From: CAVPMN01 sp963706425
GTDB taxonomy: Bacteria > Actinomycetota > Acidimicrobiia > Acidimicrobiales > Acidimicrobilacustridaceae
Length of the DNA: 44,162 nucleotides
NCBI GenBank assembly: GCA_963706425.1
Contig: CAVPMN010000009.1
Span: 1 to 44,162 of the forward strand
Direction: 5' to 3'
Part shown: one piece after another, positions 18,944-25,978 of the stretch
Layout of the letters: each line of letters starts with the position of its first letter
Position numbering within the stretch: the stretch's first letter is position 1
Made by a program: the position numbers and the translations under genes
Notes under the pieces: generated by a model
The model's input: only the letters and a program-made list of their open reading frames with translations
What the model was told of the DNA's origin: nothing
Database searches by the model: none

Positions 18944-20410
18944 ATGCGCTCACCCCGTCGTCTCCTGGTCATGTTGGCTTTCGCCGCTCTCGTGCTGTCC
19001 GCCTGTGGCGGCAGCGACGACGGCGGAGGTGACGGCGACGCCGCCGACGAGGGCGCCGCCGACCTGCCCACCTGCCCGGTGGGCGCGCACGAGTCGGCCG
19101 GCGGTCCGGTCGAGGTCGTCGTGTGGCACACGCAGGCCGCCCAGCCACTCGAGACGCTCACCGCGCTGGTCGACGAGTTCAACGCTTCGCAGGACACCAT
19201 CGATGTCCAGCTCGAGGCCCAGGGCTCGAGCTACGAGGAGATCCAGCGCAAGTTCACCGCCGCCGTGCCCACCCAACAGCTGCCCGCGATCGTCATGGTC
19301 GACGACACGTTCACCCAGTCGATGGCCGACAGCGGCGTGGTGCTGCCCGCGCAGTCGTGCATCGACGCCGACAGCTACGACATGGCCGACTTCGTCGACA
19401 CCGCGGTGAGCTACTACACCATCGACGACGTGATCTGGCCGGCGTCCGCCAACCTGGGCAACGCCCTGTTCTTCTACAACCGGGGCCACTTCGAGCAGGC
19501 CGGCCTCGATCCTGACGTGGCCCCGAAGACGCTCGCCGAGGTGCGCCAGTACGCCGAGCAGATCAAGAACGCCGGGGTGGTCGACCAACCATTGATCCAC
19601 GAGTTCGCCTCGTGGAAGACCGAGTTCCTCCTCACCGGCGCGGGCGCGTCGGTGGTCGACAACGACAACGGACGTTCGGCTGACGGCGCCACTGCGGCGA
19701 CGCTCGCCGACAACGCCACCGCCACCGACCTGTTCACCTGGTTCCAGCAGATGAACGACGACGGGCTGATGCGCTCGGTGCCGAACATTCCCGGACAGAT
19801 CGACCAATATCTCGGGCTCGCCAACCGCACGTCGTCGATGCTGCTCGAGTCGTCGTCGGCCGCCACGTCGGTCGAGGCGTTCCTGGGTGGCAACCTCAAC
19901 ACCGAGAACCTCAGCGGCGATCTGGGCGACGCCAACGTGAGTGGGCTCGACATCGGGGCGGCCGCCATGCCCGCCATCGATGAGGCCTCCATCGGTCGCA
20001 CCCAGATGGGCGGCGCGGCGTGGTACCTGATGAACACCACGCCGCCCGAGGTGCAGGCAGCCGCGTGGGAGTTCATGAAGTTCATGAACTCGGCCGAGGC
20101 CCAGGCCGAGATGCTGATCGGTGGCTCCTACCTGCCGTATCGCTCGTCGACCAACGACCTGCCCGAGGTACAGGCCTTCTACACCGAGGGCCTCTCGGGC
20201 CGCTGGTTGAAGATCGCCAACGACGAGGTGAACGAGATCGACGCCGCGTTCCCCGGACCGCTCATCGGCCCCTACGACGAGTTCCGCGATGCCGTTCGCA
20301 AGGCTCAGGATGCGCTGATCCTCGAGAACAAGACGCCGGCCGATGCGTTGGCACAGGCCCAGACCGAGGTCGACGCCGCCATCACCCGCTATCGCGACGA
20401 GAGCTTCTAG
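18944..20410 (+). CDS. Sugar-type solute-binding lipoprotein 3 of 3
   Basis: The 488-residue lipoprotein is the only intact member of the triplet. Its signal ends with the lipobox VLSAC at about residues 19-23. The mature part has DLPTCPVGAHE, VVWHTQAAQPLETLTALVDE, SQDTIDVQLEAQGSSYEEI, CIDADSYDMADF, FFYNRGHFEQAGLDPDVAPK and VVDNDNGRSADG. It shares the whole layout with the two upstream genes, so the three arose by tandem duplication. GAGGA lies upstream of the ATG, nine bases after the preceding stop. The C-terminal helix (ADALAQAQTEVDAAITRYRD) also matches. No further permease follows, so all three receptors appear to share one channel. Confidence 0.93.
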   Translation: MRSPRRLLVMLAFAALVLSACGGSDDGGGDGDAADEGAADLPTCPVGAHESAGGPVEVVVWHTQAAQPLETLTALVDEFNASQDTIDVQLEAQGSSYEEIQRKFTAAVPTQQLPAIVMVDDTFTQSMADSGVVLPAQSCIDADSYDMADFVDTAVSYYTIDDVIWPASANLGNALFFYNRGHFEQAGLDPDVAPKTLAEVRQYAEQIKNAGVVDQPLIHEFASWKTEFLLTGAGASVVDNDNGRSADGATAATLADNATATDLFTWFQQMNDDGLMRSVPNIPGQIDQYLGLANRTSSMLLESSSAATSVEAFLGGNLNTENLSGDLGDANVSGLDIGAAAMPAIDEASIGRTQMGGAAWYLMNTTPPEVQAAAWEFMKFMNSAEAQAEMLIGGSYLPYRSSTNDLPEVQAFYTEGLSGRWLKIANDEVNEIDAAFPGPLIGPYDEFRDAVRKAQDALILENKTPADALAQAQTEVDAAITRYRDESF

Positions 20411-20446
20411 TCGCCGGGCCGGCGCCCGATCGGGGCGTCGCGCCGC

Positions 20447-20452
20447 TACATT
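20447..20452 (+). promoter_or_regulatory. -10 box TACATT for a probable leaderless amidohydrolase transcript
   Basis: TACATT ends eight bases before the GTG at 20461, and no ribosome binding site is present. The spacing matches that seen before several other genes here, so transcription probably starts at or near the start codon. This would separate the amidohydrolase from the importer operon. Confidence 0.45.
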
Positions 20453-20460
20453 CGCTCATC

Positions 20461-22048
20461 GTGGCCGAGACCCCTTCTCAGGCGGCCGGGCCCCCGAATC
20501 CTGGCCGGCGCAAGCTGTTGTTGGTCGGCGGCTTCGTGGCGGCCAACGTGGTGCTCCTGAAGAGCCTCACCGACGGCGGATCGCAGTCGGGAGGCACGGC
20601 CAGCACCGGGCGCATCGAGGTCGTCGGCGAGCGCACCCCGCCGGGGCCACCGGCGCTCGACGGTGCCGAGCCGGCCCCGCCTGCGGGCTACGTGTTCGCC
20701 ACGGTGATCAGCAATGGGCGCATCATCGATCCGGCGAGTGGCTACGACCAGGTGGCGAACATCGGCATCGACGGCGATCGCGTGCGGGCCATCTCCACCG
20801 AACCACTGGTCGGCACCACCACCATCGACGCCACCGGCCTCGTGGTGGCACCGGGCTTCGTCGACGTGCTGTCGTACGAGCCCAACCCCTACGGCGTCTG
20901 GTACAAGGTGGCCGACGGCGTCACGACCAACCTCGGCATGCACGGCATCAACAGCACCGCCGACGGCTTCTTCGAGACCTACGGCAGTGAAGGGCAACGG
21001 CCTCCAGTGCACTACGGCGGCGCGTTCGACAACCCGCACATGCGCAGCGTCGAGGCGGGCCTGCCCACACGAGCGGCCAACCAGAGCCAGATCGACACGC
21101 TGCGGCGCGAGCTCGAGGAGGGCATCGCGCAGGGCTGGATCGGCGTCGATGTCGAGCCCGAGTACACGCCGTGGGTCACCGCAGAGGAGATCACCGCGCT
21201 GGCTCAGGTCGCCGCCCAATACGGCCTGCCGCTGTTCTCGCACATCCGCTACTCCAGCCCCGGCACACCCGAGGAGGGCAGCCTGGCGGCCGTCGACGAG
21301 TTGTTGCGCGTGGCCGACGACACTGGCGTGGCGGTGCACATCGATCACATCACGAGCATGGCCACCCATGTGATGGGCGATGCCTTCGCCAAGCTCGAGG
21401 CCGCCCGGTCGCGCGGTATCGACGTGACCGCATGCATGTATCCCTACGACTTCTGGGCCACGACGCTGGCGTCGCAGCGCTTCGCACCCGGATGGCAGGA
21501 GCGCTTCGGCATCGACTACGGCGATCTCGAGGTGGCCGGCACCGGCGAGCGACTCACCGAGTCGACGTTCGCCCGTTACCAGGCCGACAACACGCTGGTG
21601 GCCGCCCACGCCATCCCCGAGCAGGACGTGCGGGCCGCCCTTGCGGTGCCGTGGGTGATGATCGGCAGCGACGGCATCCTCGAGCCCGGCGACAACAACC
21701 ATCCCCGGTGCACGGGCTGCTTCAGCCGCACGCTCGGCCGCTACGTACGTGACGAGAGTGTGATCTCGCTGCCCGACGCGCTTGCGAAGATGACCATCGT
21801 CCCGGCGCAGACGCCTAGAAGCGCGGGTGCCGGCGATGCGCCGCAAGGGTCGGCTGCAGATGGGTGCCGACGCCGACATCACCATCTTCGATCCCGCGAC
21901 GGTGGGCGACCGCTCGACCATCGCCGATCCCGCGCAGGAATCGGTGGGCATCGAGTATGTGCTCGTGTCCGGCCAGGTCGTGAAGGACCGCGCCACCCTC
22001 AACAAAGACGTGGTGGTCGGTCAGCCGATCACCCCTGAGCTGGCCTGA
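20461..22048 (+). CDS. Amidohydrolase-family protein (D-aminoacylase-like), membrane-anchored, frameshifted as read
   Basis: The N-terminus (PNPGRRKLLLVGGFVAANVV, about residues 12-31) is a twin-arginine-like signal or anchor. The body has the amidohydrolase pattern ISNGRIIDPASGYDQVANIG, ATGLVVAPGFVDVLSYEPN, FSHIRYSSPGTPEEG, VHIDHITSMATH and VMIGSDGILEPGDNNHPRC. This fits N-acyl-D-amino-acid deacylase relatives. The first metal motif (His-x-His after PGFVD) is replaced by LSY, so metal binding must differ or be lost. Later His residues and the GSDG aspartate are kept. The frame changes near 21811. Deleting one A joins TIVPAQ to RLEARVPAMRRKGRLQMGAD, giving 528 residues. The substrate is unknown. 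Confidence 0.8.
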
Positions 22049-22065
22049 CCGGTCCGAACAACGCG

Positions 22066-22812
22066 TCAGTGCACCAGGCGGTCGCCGGCGCCACCGTGTT
22101 CGGGGAAGAGCAGCTTCGAGAGCTCGGCGGCATCGGCGTCGCGAGGCCCGTCGTCGGGTGACGGCCACATGGCGGCGAGCACGCCGGGCACGATGATCGG
22201 CTCACGGCCCTTGGTCGGCTCGATCGTGGCGTTCACGGCCGACGCGGCAGCCGCGGTCGCTTCGGCCTCGGCCTGCGCGTCGGCCTCGGCCTGGGCTTCG
22301 ACCAGTGCGGCGACCATCTCGAAATGGAAGCCGGCTTCGGTCTCCTCGCCGTTCGCCGCCGCCATCGCGGCCGCCGGCTCGGTCACCTCGGGATCGTCGA
22401 GGGGTTCGGACGATTCCGGTGCCTCGTCGATCGGCTCGAGCTCGAGGTCGAGGTCGAGCTCGACCACCAGCTCTGGCTCGGGCGCAGGATCGACCGCCAC
22501 CGACTCAGCCGCCTCGGCCACCCAGGTGGAGAAGGTCTCGGGGTCGTCGTCGACCAGCTCGTCGAGCTCGTCGAATTCGTGGTCGAGCACGAGCGACGCC
22601 TCGAAGTCGGCGTCGCTGATGGGCGCCGAGCCAGCCGAGCCGGACCGGCGCGCCGGGCGGCCGAAGGAACGCACCACTGGGCCCTCGGCCGGCTCACCGT
22701 CGTCGGGCGCAGCCACGAATTCGGTGGGCGCGACGAGGAAGTCGGCCGTGTCCCCCACGTCCGCAGCGATTGGAAGCTGGCGTCGCTGCGCCCGCCATCG
22801 AGCGAAACCCAT
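22066..22812 (-). CDS. Acidic hypothetical protein, Glu/Ala-rich
   Basis: The 248-residue protein starts MGFARWRAQRRQLPIAADVG and is strongly acidic from about residue 75 to 200, with alternating Glu/Leu/Val (ELVVELDLDLELEPIDEAPE) and an alanine/glutamate-rich helix-forming stretch (EAQAEADAQAEAEATAAAAS). No signal peptide or membrane helix is seen. The middle is probably disordered or coiled. The C-terminal part (EPIIVPGVLAAMWPSPDDGP) looks folded. I do not recognise a family. The ATG at 22812 is supported by a TACCTT -10 box six bases upstream. It lies directly downstream of tRNA-Glu on the same strand and is convergent with the amidohydrolase, 17 bases away. Confidence 0.6.
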   Translation of the reverse strand: MGFARWRAQRRQLPIAADVGDTADFLVAPTEFVAAPDDGEPAEGPVVRSFGRPARRSGSAGSAPISDADFEASLVLDHEFDELDELVDDDPETFSTWVAEAAESVAVDPAPEPELVVELDLDLELEPIDEAPESSEPLDDPEVTEPAAAMAAANGEETEAGFHFEMVAALVEAQAEADAQAEAEATAAAASAVNATIEPTKGREPIIVPGVLAAMWPSPDDGPRDADAAELSKLLFPEHGGAGDRLVH

Positions 22813-22818
22813 CACAGC

Positions 22819-22824
22819 AAGGTA
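22819..22824 (-). promoter_or_regulatory. -10 box TACCTT of the acidic hypothetical gene
   Basis: On the minus strand TACCTT ends six bases before the ATG at 22812 with no ribosome binding site, which suggests a leaderless transcript. Confidence 0.4.
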
Positions 22825-22874
22825 GCAAGACAATCCCGGAGGGGGAAGTGGTCGCCACGCAGGGTGCTGGAGGG

Positions 22875-22950
22875 TGGTACCCCGTACGGGATTTGAACCC
22901 GTGTTGCCGGCGTGAGAGGCCGGTGTCCTAGGCCGCTAGACGAACGGGGC
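22875..22950 (-). tRNA. tRNA-Glu (anticodon CUC)
   Basis: On the minus strand the sequence begins GCCCCGTTCGTCTAGCGGCC and folds as a standard cloverleaf. The anticodon stem CCGGC/GCCGG carries the loop CUCUCAC, giving the anticodon CUC, which reads GAG. The T arm is ACGGGTTCAAATCCCGT. The acceptor stem pairs GCCCCGT with ACGGGGT, the discriminator is A, and CCA is encoded (22875-22877). The mature part without CCA is 22878-22950, 73 bases. It supplies Glu-tRNA for the GltX encoded nearby. Confidence 0.96.
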
Positions 22951-22964
22951 AGGTGAGCCGCATC

Positions 22965-22970
22965 ACTGTA
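22965..22970 (-). promoter_or_regulatory. Probable -10 box (TACAGT) of tRNA-Glu
   Basis: TACAGT on the minus strand lies 14 bases before the tRNA 5' end. No strong -35 hexamer is obvious. Confidence 0.4.
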
Positions 22971-23069
22971 GCGGCCGCACGCGAGGTCGCGGGAACTGGA
23001 GCGGGCCGGGAAGCGTCTATCCCTCAACCCGTGCCTGAGTGCCCCCTACCTGCTGGGAGTGGGTCGGGC

Positions 23070-23087
23070 ACGGGCCACAGGGCCCGT
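23070..23087 (-). terminator. Short hairpin after the MBL hydrolase gene
   Basis: On the minus strand ACGGGCC and GGCCCGT pair around a CTGT loop, beginning inside the stop codon of the MBL hydrolase gene. The stem is only 7 bp and no T-run follows, so termination activity is uncertain. Confidence 0.3.
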
Positions 23088-23872
23088 CAAACGTGACGGG
23101 CGAGATAGGCGTCGCAGAGCTCGACCAGGCGCTCCCGCCCGAAGCTCGGCTCGTGGCCGCCATGGACGACGGTGACCGGCAGCTCTCGCAGCCGACGCAT
23201 GGTGACGACGTAGTCGTCGAGGTCGGATCCGTCGAGCTCATCGAGCAGGGGGCCGTCGTAGACCGCGTCGCCGGAGAACAGCGTGCCGGTGGCCGCCTCC
23301 CACAAACCCATGCTGCCCGGAGAGTGGCCGGGCAGGTGCAGCACCTCGAAGGTGCGATCGCCGCACGACACCACGTCGCCGTCATCGAGCACTCGAGTCG
23401 CCACGGCGGCAGGGATCTCGTCGACGGTCGGCAGGCCCGGCGCCGGCACCGCATCGATCATCAGATCGGGGATGTCGTAGCCAGCGTCGCGATAGGGCGC
23501 GAGCACGGTCTCGCCGAAATGCTCGGACACGATCGTCGACAGCGAGGGCGCGTCGAGCACCTCCGCCTCGGCTCGGTGCACGGCCCGCTCGCTGAACTCG
23601 TGCAGGCCGCCGATGTGATCGGCATGGGTGTGGGTGGCGACCGCGAGGACCGCGTGGCCGATCTCGTGGTCGACCAGCCGCGCGAGAGGGGCGAGACCCA
23701 GTGCCGTGTCGATGACCAGGTCTCGATCGCGGCCTCGGACGTGCCACACGTTGCAGCGCAGCAGCGGGTGGACGTGCGGCTCGGTGATGAGGGTGATGCC
23801 GTCGTCGACTCGTTGCTGGACGAACCACGGGGTGGCGACCGGCAGTCCGGCGGTGGTCGACTGATCAGCCAT
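23087..23872 (-). CDS. Metallo-beta-lactamase-fold hydrolase
   Basis: The 261-residue soluble protein carries the MBL zinc motif THTHADHIGG (HxHxDH), the later metal histidine in LHLPGHSPGSMGLW, the bridging aspartate in LFSGDAVYDGPLL and the final histidine in VVHGGHEPSF. The N-terminus (FVQQRVDDGITLITEPHV) resembles glyoxalase-II-like and lactonase-like members. The substrate cannot be told. The start is the ATG at 23872, preceded by GAGGA. An open frame reaching 24046 is rejected because it is antisense to the small gene at 23954 and Arg/Gly/Asp-biased. The gene is divergent from the small membrane protein gene. Confidence 0.88.
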   Translation of the reverse strand: MADQSTTAGLPVATPWFVQQRVDDGITLITEPHVHPLLRCNVWHVRGRDRDLVIDTALGLAPLARLVDHEIGHAVLAVATHTHADHIGGLHEFSERAVHRAEAEVLDAPSLSTIVSEHFGETVLAPYRDAGYDIPDLMIDAVPAPGLPTVDEIPAAVATRVLDDGDVVSCGDRTFEVLHLPGHSPGSMGLWEAATGTLFSGDAVYDGPLLDELDGSDLDDYVVTMRRLRELPVTVVHGGHEPSFGRERLVELCDAYLARHV

Positions 23873-23940
23873 ACCTGGCCATCCTCGCCGTTTCCTCACG
23901 GCGCCGCACGGATCGATCGGGTTGGATCGACGACGACCAC

Positions 23941-23946
23941 TAGGGT
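23941..23946 (+). promoter_or_regulatory. -10 box TAGGGT of the small membrane protein gene
   Basis: TAGGGT ends seven bases before the ATG at 23954 and no ribosome binding site is present, the typical spacing of an actinobacterial leaderless mRNA. Confidence 0.45.
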
Positions 23947-23953
23947 GACCGTC

Positions 23954-24103
23954 ATGTACGTCGGACTCGCTGCCTTTGCCGCCATCGCCATCCTCTGTGT
24001 CGTCGTCGGCATGGCCGCCATGAAGCGCCGCCGCGACTACGGCCACAGCGGCGACGGCGACGACTTCGACTTCCAGGCCTACGAGGGCTTCGACAAGGAC
24101 TGA
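23954..24103 (+). CDS. Small single-pass membrane protein, 49 residues
   Basis: The predicted product begins MYVGLAAFAAIAILCVVVGM, one transmembrane helix, followed by a basic KRRRD stop-transfer cluster and an acidic tail (DGDDFDFQAYEGFDKD). The charge pattern puts the N-terminus outside and the acidic tail in the cytoplasm. A -10 box TAGGGT seven bases before the ATG suggests a leaderless transcript. Codon usage is the high-G+C third-position pattern of the neighbours. I do not recognise a family. The small size limits certainty. Confidence 0.55.
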   Translation: MYVGLAAFAAIAILCVVVGMAAMKRRRDYGHSGDGDDFDFQAYEGFDKD

Positions 24104-24145
24104 CCGAGCTGTCCGCCGATCCGGCTGGCGGCCGAGCGGGTTCGC

Positions 24146-24361
24146 TCAGGCCCGTCGCAGGACCACGGCGAACTCGGTGGTATCAGCCGAGGCGGCGGCT
24201 GATACGAGTGAGCGGATCGACGTGCCGGCGGTGGTGGGCAGGATCGACACCACCTCCCAGCCATCGGCCGCCCACTCGTTGAGCTGCTCCTCGAGATGTC
24301 GAGCGCCGAGCTCGTGGCCGTCCCACGGCACGGCCTCGACCCGATAGGCACGATTGGTCAT
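24146..24361 (-). CDS. Small DUF4177-like protein, 71 residues
   Basis: The protein MTNRAYRVEAVPWDGHEL... continues with ARHLEEQLNEWAADGWEVVS and ends EFAVVLRRA. The pattern of an N-terminal strand, an EEQLNEWAADGWEVVS helix-turn and a C-terminal strand is that of DUF4177-like proteins, whose function is unknown. The ATG at 24361 is chosen over an upstream in-frame extension because TAGCCT ends seven bases before it, as in other leaderless genes here. The upstream extension belongs to the preceding membrane protein in another frame. It is convergent with the 49-residue membrane protein. Confidence 0.6.
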   Translation of the reverse strand: MTNRAYRVEAVPWDGHELGARHLEEQLNEWAADGWEVVSILPTTAGTSIRSLVSAAASADTTEFAVVLRRA

Positions 24362-24368
24362 GCGCCGA

Positions 24369-24374
24369 AGGCTA
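24369..24374 (-). promoter_or_regulatory. -10 box TAGCCT of the DUF4177-like gene
   Basis: TAGCCT on the minus strand ends seven bases before the ATG at 24361. The TAG also serves as the likely stop codon of the preceding gene, so promoter and stop overlap. Confidence 0.4.
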
Positions 24375-25037
24375 GGAGAACGCGCCGGCGGGGTCGGTGG
24401 TGCGGGCGGGTGTGGTGACCAGGGCAGTGGGGACGATGGAGGCGGTGGTCGCATCGGAGAGGCGCGGCGGCCGCGCCGGATGGCACGGACGACGGCAATC
24501 ACGGCGGCCAGGGCGACCATCAGGATCCCGAGCCCGAAGATGACCACCCACCCCACGACCGCCCGGAAGCTCTCGAACAGCTCGCCGCGACGATCACTTC
24601 GCCCGAAGCGCCGGCGACCGTGATCTGGTGGGGCCCTCCGTCGGGAACCTCGAACTCGACCACTCCGGTGTAGACGGCCGAGCCGCGGTGAGCGTCTCGC
24701 TCACCGACGCCCACGAGGTGTCGAGCGGTCCCGCTGGCCCGACGACCGACACGTCGCCCGGGTCGACGCGGACGGCATCGCGGTTCGACACGGTGACCGG
24801 CCCGTAGCTCCGATTGCTTCCGCGGCGCTCGAACACCAGATAGGTGCCCTCGTCGAGCGTCATCGAGATCGTGCCCGGCACCTGCTCGGCGGGCTCGAAG
24901 AACGGCTTCGCCAGCACGCGTCCGGCCATCACGCCGCCGAGCACGGCACAGGCGACGCCCACGATGACGAGAACCAGCACGATCCGGCTTCGCGCCTCCT
25001 GAATCGGAGAGTCGGTGACCACGTCCGTCGGCTGCAC
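24372..25037 (-). CDS. Two-helix membrane protein of unknown function, frame broken as read
   Basis: In the first frame the protein begins MQPTDVVTDSPIQEARSRIV with a transmembrane helix (IVLVLVIVGVACAVLGGVMA) and an outside domain (GTISMTLDEGTYLVFERRG). A second frame continues GSAVYTGVVEFEVPDGGPHQ and ITVAGASGEVIVA. A third gives ELFESFRAVVGWVVIFGLGI, the second helix, then RRGRR and a Pro-rich tail. Each frame is protein-like only in its own stretch. Adding one base near 24678, near 24588 and near 24385 would give one 222-residue protein ending PAGAFS at a TAG (24372-24374). The start is GTG with GGAATGAA upstream. The role is unknown. Confidence 0.55.
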
Positions 25038-25177
25038 TTCATTCCATCGGCCGGTCGGTGGCGGTCATGACCAGCCATGCCCACCAAGAGTCCGGGCGCG
25101 GCGTCAAACCTCCGTTACCGCCACCTGGATGCCTCGGGATATCCGTCGCGGATGAGCGGGCAGCGGCGATTCACGCA

Positions 25178-25206
25178 GAAGCCCCAGGCCATCGGCCTGG
25201 GGCTTC
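25178..25206 (-). terminator. Hairpin downstream of tRNA-Gln
   Basis: GAAGCCCCAGGCC and GGCCTGGGGCTTC form a perfect 13-bp stem around a three-base loop, 16 bases beyond the 3' end of tRNA-Gln on the minus strand. Only two Ts follow. Position and strength fit a tRNA terminator. Confidence 0.75.
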
Positions 25207-25221
25207 GCTCGTTCCACGTTG

Positions 25222-25292
25222 CTCGGGGGGAGGACTCGAACCCCCAAAGGCAGGATCAGAACCTGCTGTGTTGCCAATTACACCACCCCCGA
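25222..25292 (-). tRNA. tRNA-Gln (anticodon CUG)
   Basis: On the minus strand the sequence starts TCGGGGGTGGTGTAATTGGC, the usual actinobacterial tRNA-Gln D arm. The anticodon stem GCAGG/CCTGC carries the loop TTCTGAT, giving the anticodon CUG for CAG codons. The T arm is GGGGGTTCGAGTCCTCC. The acceptor pairs TCGGGGG with CCCCCGA and the discriminator is G. CCA is not encoded. The tRNA lies downstream of gltX and the YdcF-like gene on the same strand. Confidence 0.95.
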
Positions 25293-25333
25293 AGGATGGC
25301 CCCCGGAGGGGAAGGCCCCGGAGAGCCGAAGCG

Positions 25334-25339
25334 ACATGC
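25334..25339 (-). promoter_or_regulatory. Probable -10 box (TAGCAT) for tRNA-Gln
   Basis: TAGCAT on the minus strand lies about 41 bases before the tRNA 5' end and after the stop of the upstream gene, so the tRNA probably has its own promoter. Confidence 0.35.
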
Positions 25340-25370
25340 TACCGAGGCGGCCCACGCCCGAGCCACCCGG

Positions 25371-25976
25371 TCAGCCGAAGTTCGACAGCCGCCGGTAGCC
25401 CACGATGCGCCCGGCCGCCACGGCCAACGTCTCGCGAGCCAGCGAGTTGAGCGACGACGACGACTCGGTGGGCGACACCCAAGCCCGCAGCCCCACCTCG
25501 TCGGCGATCTGGGTCACCCGCAGCGCGTGGTAGGGGTCCGACACCACCAGCACCTCCGGCGCGAGGCCCTCGTTGCGCAGGATCACCGCCGACGCCGACA
25601 GCTCCTCGTAGCTGTCGGTGCCCTCCACCTCCACACGGATCACCTCTTCGGGCACCCCCTGCTCGCGCAGGTAGTCGTAGCCCGTGAACCCCTGGGTCAC
25701 CCGGTCACCGACCTGCTTGCCACCGGTGACGATGATGTGGTCGGCATGACCCTGCTCCCACAGCTCGACGGCGTGATCGAGCCGCGCCTTGAGCACCGGC
25801 GACGGACGACCATCCCACTGCGCCGCTCCCATCACCACGATGGCGCTGGCCGGGGCCGCCTGGTCCTGGCGCGACGCCCACCAGACCTGCCCGAAGGTGA
25901 CGCCGAGGTACAGCACGAGCAACGCGACGAGCGCGGCTCCGATCCGAAGCGTCCAGCGCAACACCATGCGCAGCAT
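25371..25976 (-). CDS. YdcF/SanA-type DUF218 membrane protein
   Basis: The 201-residue protein has an N-terminal transmembrane helix (about residues 9-28, IGAALVALLVLYLGVTF) followed by a DUF218 domain: ASAIVVMGAAQWDGRPSPVL, LDHAVELW, IIVTGGKQVGDRVTQG, VEVEGTDSYEELSAS and VLVVSDPYHALRV. Family members (YdcF, SanA, ElyC) act in envelope processes and many have no proven reaction. The start ATG at 25976 lies three bases after the gltX stop, so the two genes are probably co-transcribed. tRNA-Gln follows downstream. Confidence 0.88.
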   Translation of the reverse strand: MLRMVLRWTLRIGAALVALLVLYLGVTFGQVWWASRQDQAAPASAIVVMGAAQWDGRPSPVLKARLDHAVELWEQGHADHIIVTGGKQVGDRVTQGFTGYDYLREQGVPEEVIRVEVEGTDSYEELSASAVILRNEGLAPEVLVVSDPYHALRVTQIADEVGLRAWVSPTESSSSLNSLARETLAVAAGRIVGYRRLSNFG

Positions 25977-25978
25977 GA

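Noticed and set aside
17462..20410. A single 982-residue fused binding protein
   Set aside because: It arises because one extra base near 18701 shifts the second binding protein into the frame of the third. The proper end and a new lipoprotein signal for the third are both visible.
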